From Saccharicrinis sp050296935 (GTDB taxonomy: Bacteria > Bacteroidota > Bacteroidia > Bacteroidales > Marinilabiliaceae): a DNA stretch of 23,485 nucleotides. Positions 21,216 through 23,485 of this stretch are shown here, in pieces. The position numbers were made by a program, and so were the translations under genes. The notes below the pieces were generated by a model. It did no database searches and was not told where the DNA came from. It was given only the letters and a program-made list of their open reading frames with translations. The first letter of the stretch is position 1, and each line of letters begins with the position of its first letter. The stretch lies in NCBI GenBank assembly GCA_050296935.1, contig JBNKRV010000076.1, positions 1 through 23,485 on the forward strand, in the 5' to 3' direction.

Positions 21216-22505
21216 CTAATTAGCCATCATTGTTACTTTAATCACATTAGCTACTTCAGGCCACATATACTCATCATTTTCCAGCATCACATTTTCTAAA
21301 ATATCTTCACCTCCGGCACCCTGATGAATTCCGGCACCAGGATACTCATTCTCTTCTGTTCCGGCATCCCAAAGCATAATCTGATTTGTAATATCCCCTT
21401 CCAAAGGAGTAACTCCGTTAAACAATCGAATTCCCATATCGCCTGGTGCAAAGAATAAATCGTTAGACTTACCTAACATACATGCCAAACTTAATTGCTC
21501 TCCAACATGTGCATCAATTGTGAAAGTATAAGAATCTCCCGGGAATAATGGACCCGGATCCATTGCTCCATCAGGAATATTGGCAACTCCTGCCACATAG
21601 TTTTCATCTACCAGTGAACTATATACTCCACTTGGATCACCTACTTCTGCAAGATTTTCTAATCCATTTCCATAATTGGGTTTACCTTCTTTAAAAATCG
21701 GTTTTTCACCTTTTTTATGAATTACCCAAACAACAGGAGCAATAGGAGATACATATCCACTATGCATTTTTAAATACTCACTTAATGGCTCTGCATTACC
21801 TGTTTCAGCAAGTTCTTCCAAACCATTTCCTTCATCCGGTTCACCTTCTGTAAAAATTGGATTTTGCATGTCGCCATGTACCACCCAGGCAACTGGAGAA
21901 AGTGGTGTACTTGAACCGGGGAGTACATTAATGGTTAAAGTAAACATACTGGTTCCATCATAGTCGAGCATCACTTCAATATTATCTTCCACATTATTAT
22001 ATACATATCCATCCATTACATTATCTGTATTTCTAATGCTTTGGATGGTTTTAGACTCTTCTGCTCCATCTTCACCCGAAGCAGGTTCATGATTTACTTC
22101 CGTACCGGCATCCCATAAACTAATTAAACCGGTAATATCACCAGTGGTTGGGGTATCTCCATCAAACAATTTAATCCCCTCATCATCAGGTGCATAAAAT
22201 AAATCATTTGAAGCTCCGTACATACTTGCAAAAGATAATCGATGACCTTTGCCTGCATGAAATTTTACAGTAAAAGTTTGCCCGGGATGTGCCGGACCCG
22301 GTGATTCTTGTCCATCAGGAATAAATTGAGCACCTGCAGCAAAATAATCATACGCAGTAGATACATTTTCAACCTTTACGGTAAAAGATCCATTGTAAAT
22401 CTGATGACCATTTTTACCTTGACCTGTTTCATCAAAAAAATCTTCACACTGAGTAAACAATACTGTAGCAAGTATTGACATTGTAATAAGCTGTAACTTT
22501 TTCAT
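21216..22505 (-). CDS. Lipoprotein with duplicated Spondin_N-like domain
   Basis: A 429-residue envelope lipoprotein; the lipobox LFTQC places the lipidated cysteine at residue 20, followed by acidic EDFFDE. Two Spondin_N-like modules are visible. Module 1 (about residues 40-200) has FTVKVENVS, GPAHPGQTF, LSFASMYGASNDLFYAPDDE and ITGLISLWDAGTEVN. Module 2 (about 205-429) has the same elements (GPLFPGDSY, LSLACMLGKSNDLFFAPGDM, ITNQIMLWDAGTEEN). The front of module 2 carries a second small duplication, SPVAWVVH...GNGLEELAETGN and APVVWVIH...GNGLENLAEVGD. Spondin_N domains are thought to mediate extracellular or surface interactions; the ligand here is unknown. It is monocistronic and convergent with the glucosidase. 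Confidence 0.88.
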   Translation of the reverse strand: MKKLQLITMSILATVLFTQCEDFFDETGQGKNGHQIYNGSFTVKVENVSTAYDYFAAGAQFIPDGQESPGPAHPGQTFTVKFHAGKGHRLSFASMYGASNDLFYAPDDEGIKLFDGDTPTTGDITGLISLWDAGTEVNHEPASGEDGAEESKTIQSIRNTDNVMDGYVYNNVEDNIEVMLDYDGTSMFTLTINVLPGSSTPLSPVAWVVHGDMQNPIFTEGEPDEGNGLEELAETGNAEPLSEYLKMHSGYVSPIAPVVWVIHKKGEKPIFKEGKPNYGNGLENLAEVGDPSGVYSSLVDENYVAGVANIPDGAMDPGPLFPGDSYTFTIDAHVGEQLSLACMLGKSNDLFFAPGDMGIRLFNGVTPLEGDITNQIMLWDAGTEENEYPGAGIHQGAGGEDILENVMLENDEYMWPEVANVIKVTMMAN

Positions 22506-22891
22506 AGCAATGAGTTTTAAAATTATTTACAGCTAAGGTCTTATATAAATATCACGAAAGAGTCACAAGAAACTCATCAAACCGTAACATTATTATAATG
22601 TTGGAGATACAATCACAGTAACGTAAAATATAATCAAAGTTAATAACTGTAAATCGTACACAATAAATAGTACCTGCTATGCCATACAAGCAGATATACA
22701 GTTTATTTATTTATAGCCTATAACTTTCTATGTTGTAATCATGTATGATATTAACAAATTTGAGCAAGATTTACCAACACCCTTCATTTCCCTGATAAAC
22801 TGCACATTACGACTTATTAACAATTATCTTAGTTACAACGTAGATTATCCAATAACATATTATAACAAGGCTTAAATCAAAACTAAGTCAA
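22506..22891. other. Intergenic region between the Spondin_N gene and the SusC remnant
   Basis: About 390 bp, AT-rich, with no credible gene. It must hold the promoter of the minus-strand Spondin_N lipoprotein, but no clean TTG / TAnnTTTG pair was found near 22520-22600. Confidence 0.5.
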
Positions 22892-23210
22892 ATGGAAAAA
22901 TATTGAAGCTACGATTGTTCTATACAATACGGGTATTAGCGTTGACTATGCCGGTACAAGGACAGCATAGTCAAATTTCAGGGTTAGTTACTGATTCTGA
23001 ATTAGGACATCCTATTACCGGAAATACCGTATTATTAAAGGAATCCAAACAGGAATTATTACCTCTATTAATGAAGATTATGCATTGAATGCATCACAAA
23101 ACGATATAATTCAATTCTCATTTATTAGATATGAAACAACAGAGGCAACCGTGGGAGAAGCAATAAACCTACCTTAGACATAAATACATCATTGTGCTGA
23201 TTATCTGTCA
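22892..23210 (+). pseudogene. Frameshifted N-terminus of a SusC/TonB-dependent receptor
   Basis: Three reading frames together spell the start of a SusC-type outer-membrane receptor with its carboxypeptidase-like regulatory domain. The first frame, from TTG 22903, gives LRLFYTIRVLALTM, GQHSQISGLVTDSELGHPI and TVLLKESKQ. Then a shift near 23052 gives GIITSINEDYALNASQNDII and QFSFIRYETTEATVGEAI, ending at TAG 23175-23177. A further shift near 23174 gives LDINTSL. An ATG at 22892 (MEK) is in yet another frame. The order matches ISGxVTD ... TVLLKGTxQGxITDxxGxYxLxxS ... IxFSFIGYxTxEVxVG. Nothing of the plug or barrel follows. The copy is decayed and is cut off by the family C element at 23227. Confidence 0.88.
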
Positions 23211-23226
23211 ATTGAATTTTATGTAT

Positions 23227-23485
23227 AAACCTGAGTTCGACATAAAATTTTGGATTCAGACCGCCTATAAATAGTGAGATTCAACTGAAAATTATGAAAG
23301 AATAGCGGGCTATTTTGAATAATTTTCAGGAAGAAGATCGCTGTTTATAGGCGGAAACTCTCATGCTTTGCATAAAAAACTGATCTACTTCGTTAAATTT
23401 ATCGAGCTAGCCCTGCAAAATTTGCCTTGTATATCAGCCTTTTATGTCAATCTGAATGCTAAAAATTTTAATCGAACTCAGGTTA
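23227..23485. mobile_element. Family C palindromic element, long copy at the window end
   Basis: About 259 bp with the same ends as the 17631 copy: AACCTGAGTTCGACATAAAA at the left and TTTTAATCGAACTCAGGTTA at the right, reaching the last base of the window. The interior shares little sequence with the other copy but folds alike. Lobe 1: CCGCCTATAAATAG (23261-23274) with CTGTTTATAGGCGG (23341-23354), CTGAAAATTAT (23285-23295) with ATAATTTTCAG (23319-23329), and tip AATAGC-GG-GCTATT at 23301-23314. Lobe 2: CATAAAAAACTGAT with ATCAGCCTTTTATG. The right-hand target duplication falls outside the window. It has no coding capacity. Confidence 0.87.

Noticed and set aside
22903..23088. Intact small gene of 61 codons from a TTG start
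   Set aside because: The homology to SusC continues in another frame after 23052, so the short frame is a frameshift product.
1..23485. tRNA, rRNA or riboswitch genes
   Set aside because: No cloverleaf, rRNA or known riboswitch core was recognised by eye on either strand; a covariance-model search would be needed to be certain.

Overview
The window looks like chromosomal DNA from a low-GC Bacteroidota bacterium, probably close to the Marinilabiliales/Bacteroidales. Supporting signs are the protein families present (a long Bacteroidota-type PurF, a SusC/TonB-receptor remnant, a Spondin_N lipoprotein, a bacterial-type AspRS), lipoproteins with a Cys followed by Gly/Ser-rich sequence, almost no Shine-Dalgarno sequences, and several TAnnTTTG promoter -7 boxes of the Bacteroidota type. 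No tRNA, rRNA, CRISPR array or complete transposase was found.

Layout. 1-1.3 kb: a 93-bp in-frame tandem repeat, a secreted endonuclease/exonuclease/phosphatase-family protein and a decayed ECF sigma factor on the other strand. 1.4-3.6 kb: bacteriohemerythrin, then two related small lipoproteins and a Lys/Glu-rich secreted coiled-coil protein. 3.7-5.3 kb: a dihydrolipoamide-dehydrogenase-like flavoprotein that has lost both redox cysteines. 5.3-6.05 kb: non-coding DNA with a dispersed repeat. 6.1-9.5 kb, minus strand: PurF-like amidophosphoribosyltransferase, then a tandem universal stress protein followed by a SPOR-domain protein. 9.5-10.6 kb: a repeat-dense gap with three related hairpin modules. 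10.6-12.3 kb: a STAS protein divergent from a glycerolipid acyltransferase. 12.4-17.2 kb: housekeeping genes aspS (minus), tadA, a DNA alkylation repair protein and a DEAD-box helicase. 17.2-18.2 kb: a secreted-protein gene split by a palindromic insertion element. 18.4-22.5 kb: a GH63-type glucosidase convergent with a duplicated Spondin_N lipoprotein. 22.9-23.5 kb: the frameshifted N-terminus of a SusC-type receptor followed by another copy of the element.

The genes are mostly independent units rather than one pathway. What stands out is the non-coding architecture. At least three families of short palindromic repeats without coding capacity lie between genes: family A at 1855 and 9722; family B at 5523, 9898 and 15669; family C at 12354, 17631 and 23227. 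Family C is the most striking. One copy sits inside a gene with a 3-bp TTA target duplication, and removing it restores the reading frame exactly. The two long copies differ widely in sequence yet keep the same terminal repeats and the same nested hairpins. A separate series of three hairpin modules downstream of the STAS gene shows wobble pairs that fit only a minus-strand RNA.
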